A DNA stretch of 64,000 bases, from positions 214,212-278,211 of the forward strand of contig NZ_KQ948145.1 of the NCBI RefSeq assembly GCF_001513955.1. The letters run 5' to 3'. Shown here in pieces: positions 34,114-43,736 of the stretch (position 1 is its first letter; every line of letters starts with the position of its first letter). Position numbers and translations under genes: made by a program. The notes under the pieces are model-generated. The model searched no databases. It was not told the origin of the DNA and saw only the letters and a program-made list of their open reading frames with translations. The DNA comes from Streptomyces pseudovenezuelae (GTDB lineage: Bacteria; Actinomycetota; Actinomycetes; Streptomycetales; Streptomycetaceae).

Positions 34114-34209
34114 GGGTGCTTCCAACTCCCCCGGTGCAGCGGATTGTTTCGGCGGGCGGTTCGGCGGGACGTACGGCGCGGGGCGACCGGTCCGGCGGGG
34201 CTTCGCGGT

Positions 34210-34234
34210 GCGGGGCCCTTTCAGTGTGCCCCGC
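34210..34234 (-). terminator. possible terminator between the dipeptidase and nudC
   Basis: GCGGGGC (34210-34216) and GCCCCGC (34228-34234) form a 7-bp GC stem downstream of the dipeptidase gene. Confidence 0.45.
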
Positions 34235-34263
34235 GCGCCGGCGGTCCGGACGGCGCGGGACGG

Positions 34264-35676
34264 TCAGGGCGCATGGCTCCAGTGCTCGGCGAGATCACCC
34301 CACAGGTACGCGGCGGTCTCGACGCCCTTGAGCAGCAGGTCGAGCTCGACCTTCTCGTTCGGCGCGTGCCAGCCGTCGGAGGGGACGGAGATGCCGAGGA
34401 AGAGCACGGGTGCGCCGAGGACTTCCTGGAGGTCGGCGGCGGGGCCCGAGCCGCCCTCGCGGGTGAAGCGGACCGGCTGGTCGAAGGCGCGGCCCATGGC
34501 CCGTACGACGGACTGGAGGGCCGGGTGGTCGAGCGGGGTCAGGCACGGGCGCGTGGCGGCGGCGAAGGTGATCTCCTGCCGGATGCCGGCGGGCACCTGT
34601 TCCGTGACCCAGGCGCGGACCGCCTTCTCGATGTGGCCGGGGTCCTGACCGGCCACCAGCCTGAAGGAGAGCTTCACCATCGCGGAGGACGGGACGATCG
34701 TCTTGCTGCCGGGGCCCTGGTAGCCGCCGCCGATGCCGTTGACCTCGGCGGTGGGGCGGGCCCAGACGCGCTCCAGGGTGGTGTGGCCGCTCTCGCCGTG
34801 GGTGGCGTGCGACTTGGCGGTGCGCAGCCACTGCTCCTCGTCGAAGGGCAGCTCGGCGAAGAGCTCCCGCTCGCGTTCGGTCAGTTCGACGATGCCGTCG
34901 TAGAAGCCGGGGACCGCCACGCGCGCGTGTTCGTCGTGCAGGGCGGCGACCAGGCGGGCGGCGGCTGTGGCCGGGTTGGGGACGGCTCCGCCGAAGGAGC
35001 CTGAATGGATGTCCTGGTCCGGGCCGTACAGGCGGATCTCGCACTCGGCGAGGCCACGCATCCCGGTGCACACGGTGGGGGTGTCCTCGGCCCACATGCC
35101 GGTGTCGGAGACAATCACGGCGTCGGCGGCGAGCCTTTGCGCGTGCTCCTCGACCAGGGCGCGGAAGTGCGGGGAGCCGGACTCCTCCTCACCCTCGATG
35201 AGCAGCTTCAGGTGCACCGCCGGGGCGGAGCGGCCGGTGGTGGCGAGGTGGGCGCGGACGCCGAGGGTGTGGAAGAGGACCTGGCCCTTGTCGTCGGCCG
35301 CCCCGCGCGCGTAGAGACGGTTGTCGCGGACGACCGGCTCGAAGGGGTCGCTGTCCCAGCCGTCCTCGCGGGCGGCGGGCTGTACGTCGTGGTGGCCGTA
35401 GACGAGGACCGTGGGCGCCGCGGGGTCGACGGCGGGCCACTCGGCGAAGACGGCGGGTGCGCCCGGGGTCTCCCAGACCTCGGCCGTGGGGAACCCGGTC
35501 TCCTTGAGCTTGGCGGCGAGCCAGTCGGCGCTGCGGCGTACATCGGGTCCGTGGTCGGGCTGGGCCGAGACGGACGGGATGCGCAGCCATTCGGCGAGGT
35601 CGTCGAGGAAGGCGGCGCGGTGCTGCTCGATGTACGTACGGACAGCGCTGACGACACTGTCAACGGGTTGGCTCAT
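34264..35676 (-). CDS. M20 family dipeptidase
   Basis: A 470-residue cytosolic metallodipeptidase of the carnosinase/M20 type. Metal ligands are seen in YGHHDVQP (His and Asp), GAADDKG (bridging Asp), GEEESGS (catalytic and metal Glu), SDTGMW and a final SDGWHAPNEK with His. The lid domain lies at about residues 210-340. ATG at 35676 starts the family-like N-terminus (MSQPVDSVV). The adnB stop is ten bases upstream, so they may share a transcript. Confidence 0.92.
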   Translation of the reverse strand: MSQPVDSVVSAVRTYIEQHRAAFLDDLAEWLRIPSVSAQPDHGPDVRRSADWLAAKLKETGFPTAEVWETPGAPAVFAEWPAVDPAAPTVLVYGHHDVQPAAREDGWDSDPFEPVVRDNRLYARGAADDKGQVLFHTLGVRAHLATTGRSAPAVHLKLLIEGEEESGSPHFRALVEEHAQRLAADAVIVSDTGMWAEDTPTVCTGMRGLAECEIRLYGPDQDIHSGSFGGAVPNPATAAARLVAALHDEHARVAVPGFYDGIVELTERERELFAELPFDEEQWLRTAKSHATHGESGHTTLERVWARPTAEVNGIGGGYQGPGSKTIVPSSAMVKLSFRLVAGQDPGHIEKAVRAWVTEQVPAGIRQEITFAAATRPCLTPLDHPALQSVVRAMGRAFDQPVRFTREGGSGPAADLQEVLGAPVLFLGISVPSDGWHAPNEKVELDLLLKGVETAAYLWGDLAEHWSHAP

Positions 35677-35686
35677 GGTCACGAGC

Positions 35687-38600
35687 CTATCGGCCCGCAC
35701 CGACATCCTCGTTGGGCGGTTCCTCACACTTTGCCGACGCGGAACCGCCGGGCCGCCAACCCGGTTCCTGGGTGAGAAGCCGCTCCAGGGCGGCGCGGTC
35801 CGGCAGGTTCCTGGGGCGTACGACGTCTCCGGTGCGAACGTACAGGAACGCCGCAGTGACCGATTCCACAGCCACCCCCTGCCGCTCGGCCCACGCCAGC
35901 CGGTACACGGCGAGCTGGAGGGGGTCGGCGGTGCGGGTGCGGCCGGTCTTCCAGTCGACGATCTCGTACGTCGTGCTGCCCCCGTCGCCGTGCCGGTAGA
36001 CGGCGTCGATGCGGCCCCGGACCACGCGGCCCGCGATGGCGAGCTGGAAGGGCGTCTCCAGGCGGTAGGGGGTGCGGTGGGCGTACTCGGTGCGCTCGAA
36101 GGCGTCCTTGAGGGCTTCCAGGTCGCGTTCGTCGGCGATCTCGGCGTCGTTGCCGGGCAGGTCGTCCGGTTCCAGCATCGGCAGCGTCAGGGCTTCGAAG
36201 CGGGCCTCGACCCAGGCGTGGAAGCGGGTGCCCTGACGTGCGGCGGGTTGCGGAGGGCGCGGCATGGGGCGCGCGAGCTCCTGCGCGAGCCCGTCGGGGT
36301 CGGCGGCCAGGCGGAGCACCTGGGAGGCGGTCAGCGAGGCGGGCAGGGGTACGTCGGTGACGGCTTCCCGCGTGCGCAGGAGTTCGCCGGTGAGGGCGTC
36401 GAGGTCGCGGTCCCAGGAGGCGATGGCGCGGGCCTCCTCGGGGGTGAGGGTGTCCGGCTCCGCGGGGTGGGGACGTGCCCGAGTGGTGGGGAGCTCCGGG
36501 GCGGTGGCCTGGTGCGGGACGGCCGGGCGGTGCGTCGCGAAGGTGTCCCAGTCCTCGGAGGCGTCCGTCTCGACGCTCTCGTCGTCGAAGGGAGGCTCTT
36601 CGAAGGGGGGCTCCTCGGGGTGACGCTCCTCGGGGTGACGCTCTTCGGGGTAGGGCGGCTCGTCGTCGGGCGGTGGGGGCCAGTCCGGGTCGTCGTAGGT
36701 GTCCGGGTCGTGCACGGCCGAGGGGTGGGTGTCCGGGTGGGCGGCGAGGTCCTCCAGGTGGTCCAGGACCGTCCGGGCGGCCGCCCGGCGCCGGGCGAGG
36801 GCCCTGTCGTCCAGAGGAAGGGGCCAGACCTGGTCCTCGGTGCGGCTGTGCAGCGCGGGATTCTCCTCGTCCTCGGCGGGCTCGTCGGCCCACGCCTCGA
36901 TCTCGCCGTGGCCGGCCGCGCAGTGGTCGTGCAGGGCCTGCAGGAAGTCGGAGGGCCCCCGGGGCTTCTTCTGTGTGGGACCCCACCAGTGGCCGGAGCC
37001 GAGCAGGAGGGAGCGGGGCCGGGTGAAGGTGACGTAGCCGAGGCGGAGTTCCTCGGTGTGCTGGTGGTCCTTCATGGCCTCGTGGAAGTCCTTCATGCCG
37101 CGCGCGTCCCAGGAGGCGATGTCGGGGAGGGTGTCGGTGTCGCCGCGCAGCGCGTGCGGCAGCACCTTGCCCTGGGCGGTCCACTTCTCACGTCCCTGGG
37201 TGCTCGGGAACGTCCCGGTGACCAGGCCGGGGACGGCGACGACGTCCCACTCCAGGCCCTTGGACTTGTGCGCCGTGAGCACCTTGACGGTGTTCTCGCC
37301 GCCGGGCAGGGCGTTGTCGAGGCCCTTCTCGTACTGGGCGGCGGTGCGCAGGAAGCCGAGGAAGGCGAGAAGGCTCGCCTCGTGGTCGCCGGCCGCGAAC
37401 GAGGCGGCGATGTCGAGGAAGTTGGACAGGGTCTCGCGGCGGCGGGCGGCCAACGCGTGCGGGGACGCCGACAGTTCGACCTCCAGGCCGGTGACGGCGA
37501 GGACGCGGTGCAGGACGTCCATCAGGGGGTCGGCGAGCGAGCGGCGCAGGTCGCGCAGTTCGGCGGCCAGGCGTGCGAACCGCACACGCGCGTCCGGTGA
37601 GAAGGGCAGCCCGTCGTCGCCCTCGTCCCCGCTGTACAGGGGTGTCTCCAGGAAGGTCTCCAGGGCGTCGGCGAGCGATATCACCTCGGCCGGGTCGACC
37701 CCCTCGACGGCCTCGGCGAGCCGGCGGTCGGGGTCGTCGTCGCCGTCCACGCGCGCGTGGGACACCAGACGCCGGGCGCGCCTGCCGAGGAGGGCGAGGT
37801 CGCGGGGGCCGATGCGCCAGCGCGGGCCGGTCAGCAGGCGGACCAGGGCGGCGTTGGCGCCGGGGTCCTGGAGGACCTCGCAGACGGCGACCAGGTCGGC
37901 GACCTCGGGCAGGTGCAGCAGGCCCGAGAGGCCGACGACCTCCACCGGGACGTCCCGCTCGACGAGGGCGCTCTGGATCTCGGCGAAGTCGGTCGCCGTG
38001 CGGCACAGGACGGCGATCTCGCCGGGTGCCTTCCCGGTCCGTACGAGATGGGCGAGGGAGTCCGCGAGCCAGTCGATCTCCTCGGCGTGGGTGGGCAGGA
38101 GGGCGCAGCGCACCATGCCGTCGCGTTCGGCACCGGGGGCCGGGCGGAGGGCCTCCACGCCCGCGTGCAGGGCGCGCAGGGGTTCGGCGAGGTCGTTGGC
38201 GAGGTCGAGGAGGCGGCCGCCGCTGCGGCGGTTCTCGCTGAGCGACTGGCGGGTGGCGGGGCGGCCGTCGGGGTGGGCGAAGTGCTGCGGGAAGTCGTCG
38301 AGGTTGGCGACGGAGGCTCCGCGCCAGCCGTAGATGGCCTGGCAGGGGTCGCCGACGGCGGTGACCGGGTGGCCGGTGCCCGCGCCGAACAGGCCCGCCA
38401 GCAGGACGCGCTGGGCGACCGAGGTGTCCTGGTACTCGTCGAGCAGCACCACCCTGAACTCGTCGCGCAGGAGGCGGCCCACTTCCGGGATCCCCGCGAG
38501 GCGGGCGGACAGGGCGATCTGGTCGCCGAAGTCGAGCAGGTCGCGTTCGCGTTTGGCGGCGCGGTAGCGGACGACCAGTTCGGCGAGTTCACGGCGGGCG

Positions 38601-39247
38601 GCGGCCGTCTCGGGGACCTTGCGCAGGGCGTCGTTGGTGAGCTTGGCGCCTTGCAGGGTCAGCAGCAGCTCGGCGTCGTGGGCCCGCAGCTGCTCGGGGC
38701 GGACCAGGTGCTCGGCGAGTTCGGCGTCGAGGGTGAGCAGATCGCTGACCAGGTCGGCGAAGGAACGGGTCAGGGCCGGGTAGGGGCCGGGAGCCTCGCG
38801 CAGCACGCGCGCGGCGAGCTGGAAGCGGGTGGCGTCGGCGAGGAGGCGGGAGGTCGGCTCCAGGCCGATGCGCAGGCCGTGGTCGGTCAGCAGGCGGCCC
38901 GCGAAGGCGTGGTACGTGGAGATCACGGGTTCGCCCGGCGGATTGTCCGGGTCGATGACGTCGGGGTCGGTGACGCCCGCCCTGACGAGTGCCTTGCGGA
39001 CGCGCTCGGCGAGTTCGCCGGCGGCCTTGTTGGTGAAGGTGAGGCCGAGGACCTGTTCGGGGGCGACCTGGCCGGTGCCGACCAGCCACACCACGCGGGC
39101 CGCCATCACCGTCGTCTTGCCCGAGCCGGCACCGGCCACGATCACCTGGGGGGCGGGCGGCGCGGTGATGCAGGCCGTCTGCTCCGGGGTGAACGGGATG
39201 CCGAGGAGCTCCTTGAGCTGATCGGGATCGGTGATACGGGCGGCCAT
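35687..39247 (-). CDS. adnB: AdnB-like helicase-nuclease subunit
   Basis: A 1186-residue protein with an N-terminal UvrD-like motor and C-terminal RecB-type nuclease. Walker A AGAGSGKTT is near residue 38, DEYQDTS is motif II, and GDPCQAIYGWRGA, LTAHKSKGLEWD and FTRPRS follow. The nuclease core EIVDWKTGR lies near residue 1110. An acidic, Pro-rich linker with EERHP duplications (about residues 865-935) separates the halves. AdnAB replaces RecBCD for double-strand-break end resection in actinobacteria. It follows adnA in the same order as mycobacterial Rv3202c-Rv3201c. Confidence 0.9.
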   Translation of the reverse strand: MAARITDPDQLKELLGIPFTPEQTACITAPPAPQVIVAGAGSGKTTVMAARVVWLVGTGQVAPEQVLGLTFTNKAAGELAERVRKALVRAGVTDPDVIDPDNPPGEPVISTYHAFAGRLLTDHGLRIGLEPTSRLLADATRFQLAARVLREAPGPYPALTRSFADLVSDLLTLDAELAEHLVRPEQLRAHDAELLLTLQGAKLTNDALRKVPETAAARRELAELVVRYRAAKRERDLLDFGDQIALSARLAGIPEVGRLLRDEFRVVLLDEYQDTSVAQRVLLAGLFGAGTGHPVTAVGDPCQAIYGWRGASVANLDDFPQHFAHPDGRPATRQSLSENRRSGGRLLDLANDLAEPLRALHAGVEALRPAPGAERDGMVRCALLPTHAEEIDWLADSLAHLVRTGKAPGEIAVLCRTATDFAEIQSALVERDVPVEVVGLSGLLHLPEVADLVAVCEVLQDPGANAALVRLLTGPRWRIGPRDLALLGRRARRLVSHARVDGDDDPDRRLAEAVEGVDPAEVISLADALETFLETPLYSGDEGDDGLPFSPDARVRFARLAAELRDLRRSLADPLMDVLHRVLAVTGLEVELSASPHALAARRRETLSNFLDIAASFAAGDHEASLLAFLGFLRTAAQYEKGLDNALPGGENTVKVLTAHKSKGLEWDVVAVPGLVTGTFPSTQGREKWTAQGKVLPHALRGDTDTLPDIASWDARGMKDFHEAMKDHQHTEELRLGYVTFTRPRSLLLGSGHWWGPTQKKPRGPSDFLQALHDHCAAGHGEIEAWADEPAEDEENPALHSRTEDQVWPLPLDDRALARRRAAARTVLDHLEDLAAHPDTHPSAVHDPDTYDDPDWPPPPDDEPPYPEERHPEERHPEEPPFEEPPFDDESVETDASEDWDTFATHRPAVPHQATAPELPTTRARPHPAEPDTLTPEEARAIASWDRDLDALTGELLRTREAVTDVPLPASLTASQVLRLAADPDGLAQELARPMPRPPQPAARQGTRFHAWVEARFEALTLPMLEPDDLPGNDAEIADERDLEALKDAFERTEYAHRTPYRLETPFQLAIAGRVVRGRIDAVYRHGDGGSTTYEIVDWKTGRTRTADPLQLAVYRLAWAERQGVAVESVTAAFLYVRTGDVVRPRNLPDRAALERLLTQEPGWRPGGSASAKCEEPPNEDVGAGR
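36576..36666. repeat. repeats in the adnB linker
   Basis: Two GGTGACGCTC(T/C)TCGGGG units and two GGCTC(T/C)TCGAAG units encode duplicated EERHP and EEPPF peptides in the acidic linker of adnB. Confidence 0.75.
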
Positions 39248-39357
39248 GTCGCAGAGGCTAGCGGCGCGCACTGACAGCGGAGGACGAATCGCCCTCCGGG
39301 CTGGAAGATGTGCAGGTCAGCACGTGTGGTGCGACTGATCACACCGGCATGCTCACC

Positions 39358-42300
39358 TCACTCCACAACGTGCCGTCCCTCCGGCCTGGCGCTGCACGAG
39401 GCCCGGAACGCGCAGTGGGTGCAGTGCTGGCCGGCGTTCGGCGTGAACCGTTCGTCGAGGACCTTGCCGGCTGCCGTGGCGAGCAGGTCGCCGACCCACT
39501 CCCCCTCCAGCGGCTCCTGCGCCTGGACCTTGGGCAGCGTCTCGCCGCCGTCCCGCTTGGGGGCGCCCTGGCGCAGTTGGACGAGTTCGGCGCCGCCCGG
39601 CTCGGGCCGTACACCGTCGAAGGCCTCGTCGACGGCGCCCTCGCGGACGGCGAGCTGGTAGACGGCGAGCTGGGGGTGCTGCTCCACTTCGGCGGAACTC
39701 ACGGGCTGCTTGCCGGTCTTGAAGTCGACGACGTACGCGCGCCCCTCGGCGTCGGTCTCGACGCGGTCCATCTGGCCGCGGATGCGCACCTCGACCTCAC
39801 CCGCTTCGAGGGTGACGTCGAAGTCGTGCTCGCTGGCCACCGGGGTGCGGCCGGTGCGGTCCATGACGTGCCACTTCAGGAAGCGTTCGAGCGCCACGCG
39901 CGCGTTCTCCTTCTCCTGCGCCGACTTCCAGGGCGCGTCGAAGGCGAGCGCGTTCCACACGGAGTCGAGGCGCTCCATGAGGACGGCGAGGTCGGCGGGG
40001 GTGTGCCCGGAGGCGACCTCGTCGGCGAGGACGTGCACGACGTTGCCGAAGCCCTGGGCGACCGTCGCGGGCGCGTCGGCCTTCACCTCGCGGCCCAGGA
40101 ACCACTGCAGGGCGCAGGTGTTGGCGAGCTGGTCGAGGGCGCTGCCGGAGAGCACGACGGGTTGGTCGCGGTTGCGCAGCGGCACCTTGGACTCGGTCGG
40201 TTCGAACATGCCCCACCAGCGGTAGGGGTGGGCCGAGGGGACGAGCGGGCGGCCGTCCTCGTCGGCGAGGGCCGCGAGCCGGGCCAGCCGGCGGGCCGCG
40301 GCCTCCCTCAGGGTGTCGGAGACGCGCGGGTCGACGGTGGTGGCGCGGAGTTCGGCGACCAGGGCGGCGACCGACAGGGGGCGGCGCGGGCGGCCGGTCA
40401 CGTCCTTGGGCTCGACGCCGAGTTCGGTCAGGAAGCGGGAGGGCTGGTCGCCGTCGTCGGCCGGTGCCTTCACCGCCGTGACGACGAGTCGCTCACGCGC
40501 GCGTGTGGCGGCCACGTAGAACAGGCGGCGCTCCTCGGCGAGCAGGGCGCCCGGGGTGAGCGGTTCGGCGAGTCCGTCGCGGCCGATGCGGTCGGCCTCC
40601 AGGAGGGAGCCGCGGCGGCGCAGGTCCGGCCACAGGCCCTCCTGGACGCCCGCGACGACGACCAGCCGCCACTCCAGGCCCTTGGAGCGGTGCGCGGTCA
40701 TCAGGCGGACGGCGTCGGGGCGTACGGCCCGTCGGGTGAGGGTGTCGGCGGCGATGTCCTCGGCGTCGATCTCCTCCAGGAAGTTCAGGGCGCCGCGGCC
40801 TCCGGTGCGCTCCTCCGCGCGCGCGGCGGTCGCGAACAGTGCGCACACGGCGTCCAGGTCCCGGTCCGCGTTGCGGCCCGCCGCGCCGCCGCGCCGGGCG
40901 GCCCGCTCCAGACGCCCGGGCCAGGGCGTCCCCTCCCACAGGTCCCACAGCGCCTCCTCGGCGCTGCCGCCGTTCGCGAGCCGCTCACGCGCCTTGCCGA
41001 GCAGCGCGCCGAGCCGCTGGGCTCCGCGCGCGTACGCGGGGTCGTGCACGGCCAGGCGTTCGGGCTCGGCGAGGGCGCGCGCGAGCAGCACGTCGGAGGG
41101 CGGCGGCAGGGCGTTGCCCGCGGCCCGCTCCTCGTCCCGCAGGGCCCGGCCGAGGCGGCGCAGGTCGGCGGCGTCCATACCGGCGAGGGGGGAGGCGAGG
41201 AGGGTGAGGGCGGTCTCGGTGTCGAGCCAGGTGATCTCCGAGGGCGGTGCCCCGGAATCCGACGGCGACTCCTCGGAAGCGGCCTCCCCGACCGGCGACG
41301 GTTCGACGGGAACGGCGTCCTCGACCGACGGCGGCTCCTCGGAAGCGGCGGCCTCGACCGGCGACAATCCGGCGGAAGCAGCGCCCTCGACCGACGGCGA
41401 CCCCTCAGACGCAACGCCCTCGACCGACGGCCGTTCCCCGGGAGCGGCGCCCTCGTCGGGCCGTACCTCTTCAAGCCCTGCGGCGCTCCCCGCCGCCTCC
41501 GCCGTCGCCACCGCCCTGAGGGCCGTCAGCAGTGGCGCCACCGCGGGCTCGTGCCGCAGCGGCAGGTCGTCGCCGTCGATGTCCAGGGGGACGCCGGCCG
41601 CGGTGAGCGCGCGGCGCACCGTCGGGATCGTGCGCGAGCCCGCGCGGACCAGGACGGCCATCTCGCCCCAGGGCACGCCATCCTCCAGGTGTGCCCTGCG
41701 CAGGATGTCCGCGATGTTGTCCAGCTCGGTGCCGGGGGTCGGGTAGGTGAAGACCTCGACGCGACCGCCCTCGCGGACCGGGGCCAGCTCGCGGTGGGCG
41801 CGGACCTTCTCCGCCGGCAGCCGGGTCAGGGGCATGCGCTGGGTCACCAGGCGGGTCGCGGCCAGCAGGTCGGCGCCGGAGCGGCGGGAGGTGCGCAGGA
41901 CCTCGACGGGGGCGGTCCGGCCGTCCGCGCGCGAGAAGGCGTACGGGAAGTCGAGGATGCCGTTCACGTCCGCGCCGCGGAACGCGTAGATCGACTGGTC
42001 GGGGTCGCCGAAGGCGACAAGGGTGCGACCGCCCCCGGCCAGGGCCTGCAGCAGCCGTACCTGGGCCGGGTCGGTGTCCTGGTACTCGTCGACGAACACG
42101 GCGTCGTACTGGGCGGCGAGCCGCTCGGCGACCTCGGGTCGGCGGGCGAGGAGCACCGCCCGGTGGACGAGCTCGGCGTAGTCGAGGACGCCCTGGAGGT
42201 CGAGGACGTCGAGGTACTCGGCGAGGAAGGCGGCCGCGGCCCGCCAGTCGGGGCGGCCGATACGGCGGGCGAAGGCGTCCAGGGCGCCGGGGCCGAGACC

Positions 42301-42888
42301 CAGTTCGCGGCTGCGGGCGAGGACCGCTCGAACCTCGTCGGCGAAACCGCGGGTGGTCAGGCAGGCCCGCAGGTCGTCCGGCCAGCGCACGTGCGCGAGG
42401 CCGAGCCGCTCCAGGTCGGGCTGACCGGCGAGCAGTTCACGCACGGTGACGTCCTGCTCGGGTCCCGACAGCAGCCGCAGCGGCTCCACGAACAGATCGC
42501 TGTCCTGGTGGGCGCGGATGAGGGCGTAGCAGAACGAGTGGAAGGTCGTCGCCTGCGGGGCGCGCGCCGCTCCTATGCGCAGCGCCATGCGGTCGCGGAG
42601 TTCGACGGCCGCCTTGCGGCTGAACGTCAGCACGAGCACGCGCGCGGGGTCCCCTCCACGGGCGATTCGTGCGGCCACCGACTCGACGAGCGTGGTGGTC
42701 TTCCCGGTGCCCGGACCTGCGAGAACGAGCAAAGGTCCGGCTCCGTGCTCAACCACGCGGCGCTGTGCGGCGTCCAGACGAGGGGGATCCACGCGGGCCG
42801 GTGGGGTACGCACCAGTCGGTAAGCGCCACGGTTCCCCTGGCGCACCTGGGAGTGCGACAGACGCCTGGTGGAGGAAGAGGAGCTCAC
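39358..42888 (-). CDS. adnA: AdnA-like helicase-nuclease subunit with Fe-S cluster
   Basis: A 1176-residue partner of AdnB. Motor motifs: AGPGTGKTTT, FVDEYQDTDPAQ, GDPDQSIYAFRGA, MTAHRSKGLEW and ATRARERL. The C-terminal nuclease has VVDFKTGK. Four Cys (NTCALQWF, then CTHCAFRASC at the C-terminus) match the iron-sulfur staple of AddB/AdnA nucleases. Residues about 455-520 are a repeat insertion (PSVEGAASEG-like units). GTG at 42888 has AGGA upstream. AdnB follows after 110 bases. Confidence 0.9.
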   Translation of the reverse strand: MSSSSSTRRLSHSQVRQGNRGAYRLVRTPPARVDPPRLDAAQRRVVEHGAGPLLVLAGPGTGKTTTLVESVAARIARGGDPARVLVLTFSRKAAVELRDRMALRIGAARAPQATTFHSFCYALIRAHQDSDLFVEPLRLLSGPEQDVTVRELLAGQPDLERLGLAHVRWPDDLRACLTTRGFADEVRAVLARSRELGLGPGALDAFARRIGRPDWRAAAAFLAEYLDVLDLQGVLDYAELVHRAVLLARRPEVAERLAAQYDAVFVDEYQDTDPAQVRLLQALAGGGRTLVAFGDPDQSIYAFRGADVNGILDFPYAFSRADGRTAPVEVLRTSRRSGADLLAATRLVTQRMPLTRLPAEKVRAHRELAPVREGGRVEVFTYPTPGTELDNIADILRRAHLEDGVPWGEMAVLVRAGSRTIPTVRRALTAAGVPLDIDGDDLPLRHEPAVAPLLTALRAVATAEAAGSAAGLEEVRPDEGAAPGERPSVEGVASEGSPSVEGAASAGLSPVEAAASEEPPSVEDAVPVEPSPVGEAASEESPSDSGAPPSEITWLDTETALTLLASPLAGMDAADLRRLGRALRDEERAAGNALPPPSDVLLARALAEPERLAVHDPAYARGAQRLGALLGKARERLANGGSAEEALWDLWEGTPWPGRLERAARRGGAAGRNADRDLDAVCALFATAARAEERTGGRGALNFLEEIDAEDIAADTLTRRAVRPDAVRLMTAHRSKGLEWRLVVVAGVQEGLWPDLRRRGSLLEADRIGRDGLAEPLTPGALLAEERRLFYVAATRARERLVVTAVKAPADDGDQPSRFLTELGVEPKDVTGRPRRPLSVAALVAELRATTVDPRVSDTLREAAARRLARLAALADEDGRPLVPSAHPYRWWGMFEPTESKVPLRNRDQPVVLSGSALDQLANTCALQWFLGREVKADAPATVAQGFGNVVHVLADEVASGHTPADLAVLMERLDSVWNALAFDAPWKSAQEKENARVALERFLKWHVMDRTGRTPVASEHDFDVTLEAGEVEVRIRGQMDRVETDAEGRAYVVDFKTGKQPVSSAEVEQHPQLAVYQLAVREGAVDEAFDGVRPEPGGAELVQLRQGAPKRDGGETLPKVQAQEPLEGEWVGDLLATAAGKVLDERFTPNAGQHCTHCAFRASCSARPEGRHVVE
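41245..41455. repeat. imperfect tandem repeats inside adnA
   Basis: Units of about 30-60 bp built on CGACCGACGGC and GACGGCGA-like words encode a low-complexity stretch of Ser, Pro, Glu and Val (PSVEG, SPVEA, PSVED, SPVGE). They sit in a loop of the motor domain and probably vary in copy number. Confidence 0.75.
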
Positions 42889-43163
42889 GTGGTTCGCCGG
42901 TCCTGGTGGGTGTGCTGTTGGGCGGCCCGCCGCGCGTGGAGGGCGGTGGACGGGGGGTGAGGGGGACGCGTGCAGCCGACGCTACGCCGACGCCAAGTGT
43001 GGAAGCAGGGCTTCCGCTTCTTCCCGCGCGCCCCGTGGGGCCCACACGACGCCCGCGACCCGTACGTCCCTCACCCCACGAACGTACGGCATGCCACAGA
43101 CGTGCCGTGTTTCCCCCGTACGGGCCTCCGGGTGCTCCCGGGCCCCCGGGATGGCGGAAGCTG

Positions 43164-43550
43164 TCAGGTGTGACCCTCCGCACGGCCGCCGCCGTCCCAG
43201 CGCGCCCGTCTCATGTCGAGGCGCGGCAGATGGCCCTCGGCGGCCCTGCTCGCCTCCTTGAGGGGCGTGCCCTCGGCGCGGTACCGGTCGAGCGCCCGCA
43301 GTTCGTGCCCCGGAAGCAGGGCGCCGTCCGCGCGGACGACACGCCACCAGGGAACGGCTCCGCCGTACAGGGCCATGACCCGGCCGACCTGGCGGGGGCC
43401 GCCCTCCTCCAGCCACTCGGCGACATCGCCGTATGTCATGACGCGCCCGGGCGGAATGCGTTCGGCCACGTCGAGGACCCGCTCGGCGTATTCCGGCAGC
43501 GCGTCCGCGTACTCCGGGTGGGCGTCCTGAGGAAGGCTCTGCTCGCTCAT
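43164..43550 (-). CDS. alkyltransferase-like protein (ATL, MGMT family without active-site Cys)
   Basis: A 128-residue DNA-binding protein of the MGMT fold. The winged helix-turn-helix PGRVMTYGDVAEWL and GRVMALYGGAVPWWRVV are present. The active-site Pro-Cys-His-Arg is replaced by PWWRV, so it cannot transfer the alkyl group. ATL proteins flag O6-alkylguanine for nucleotide excision repair. A C-terminal Gly/Arg tail is extra. Rv3204 occupies the same place in mycobacteria. ATG at 43550 is used; one three codons upstream is possible. Confidence 0.9.
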   Translation of the reverse strand: MSEQSLPQDAHPEYADALPEYAERVLDVAERIPPGRVMTYGDVAEWLEEGGPRQVGRVMALYGGAVPWWRVVRADGALLPGHELRALDRYRAEGTPLKEASRAAEGHLPRLDMRRARWDGGGRAEGHT

Positions 43551-43736
43551 CCGCCCCATCCTGCACCACGCCACCGACAATGTGACGGGCTCGCGACCGT
43601 GCGTATCCCTCGCCCAGGGACAGCGCTTCCGGCAGACTGTGCGCCCCCGCATGTGCACCCTGACACCCCGGTGTGTCGGTGGGGCATGCCACCATCGTGC
43701 GGGCGGTGACTGGTGATACGAGATCAAGAAGAGACG

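Noticed and set aside
39310..42960. Open frame of 1216 codons on the plus strand opposite adnA
   Set aside because: Antisense to a motif-complete gene; composition is Gly/Arg/Val-rich shadow sequence.
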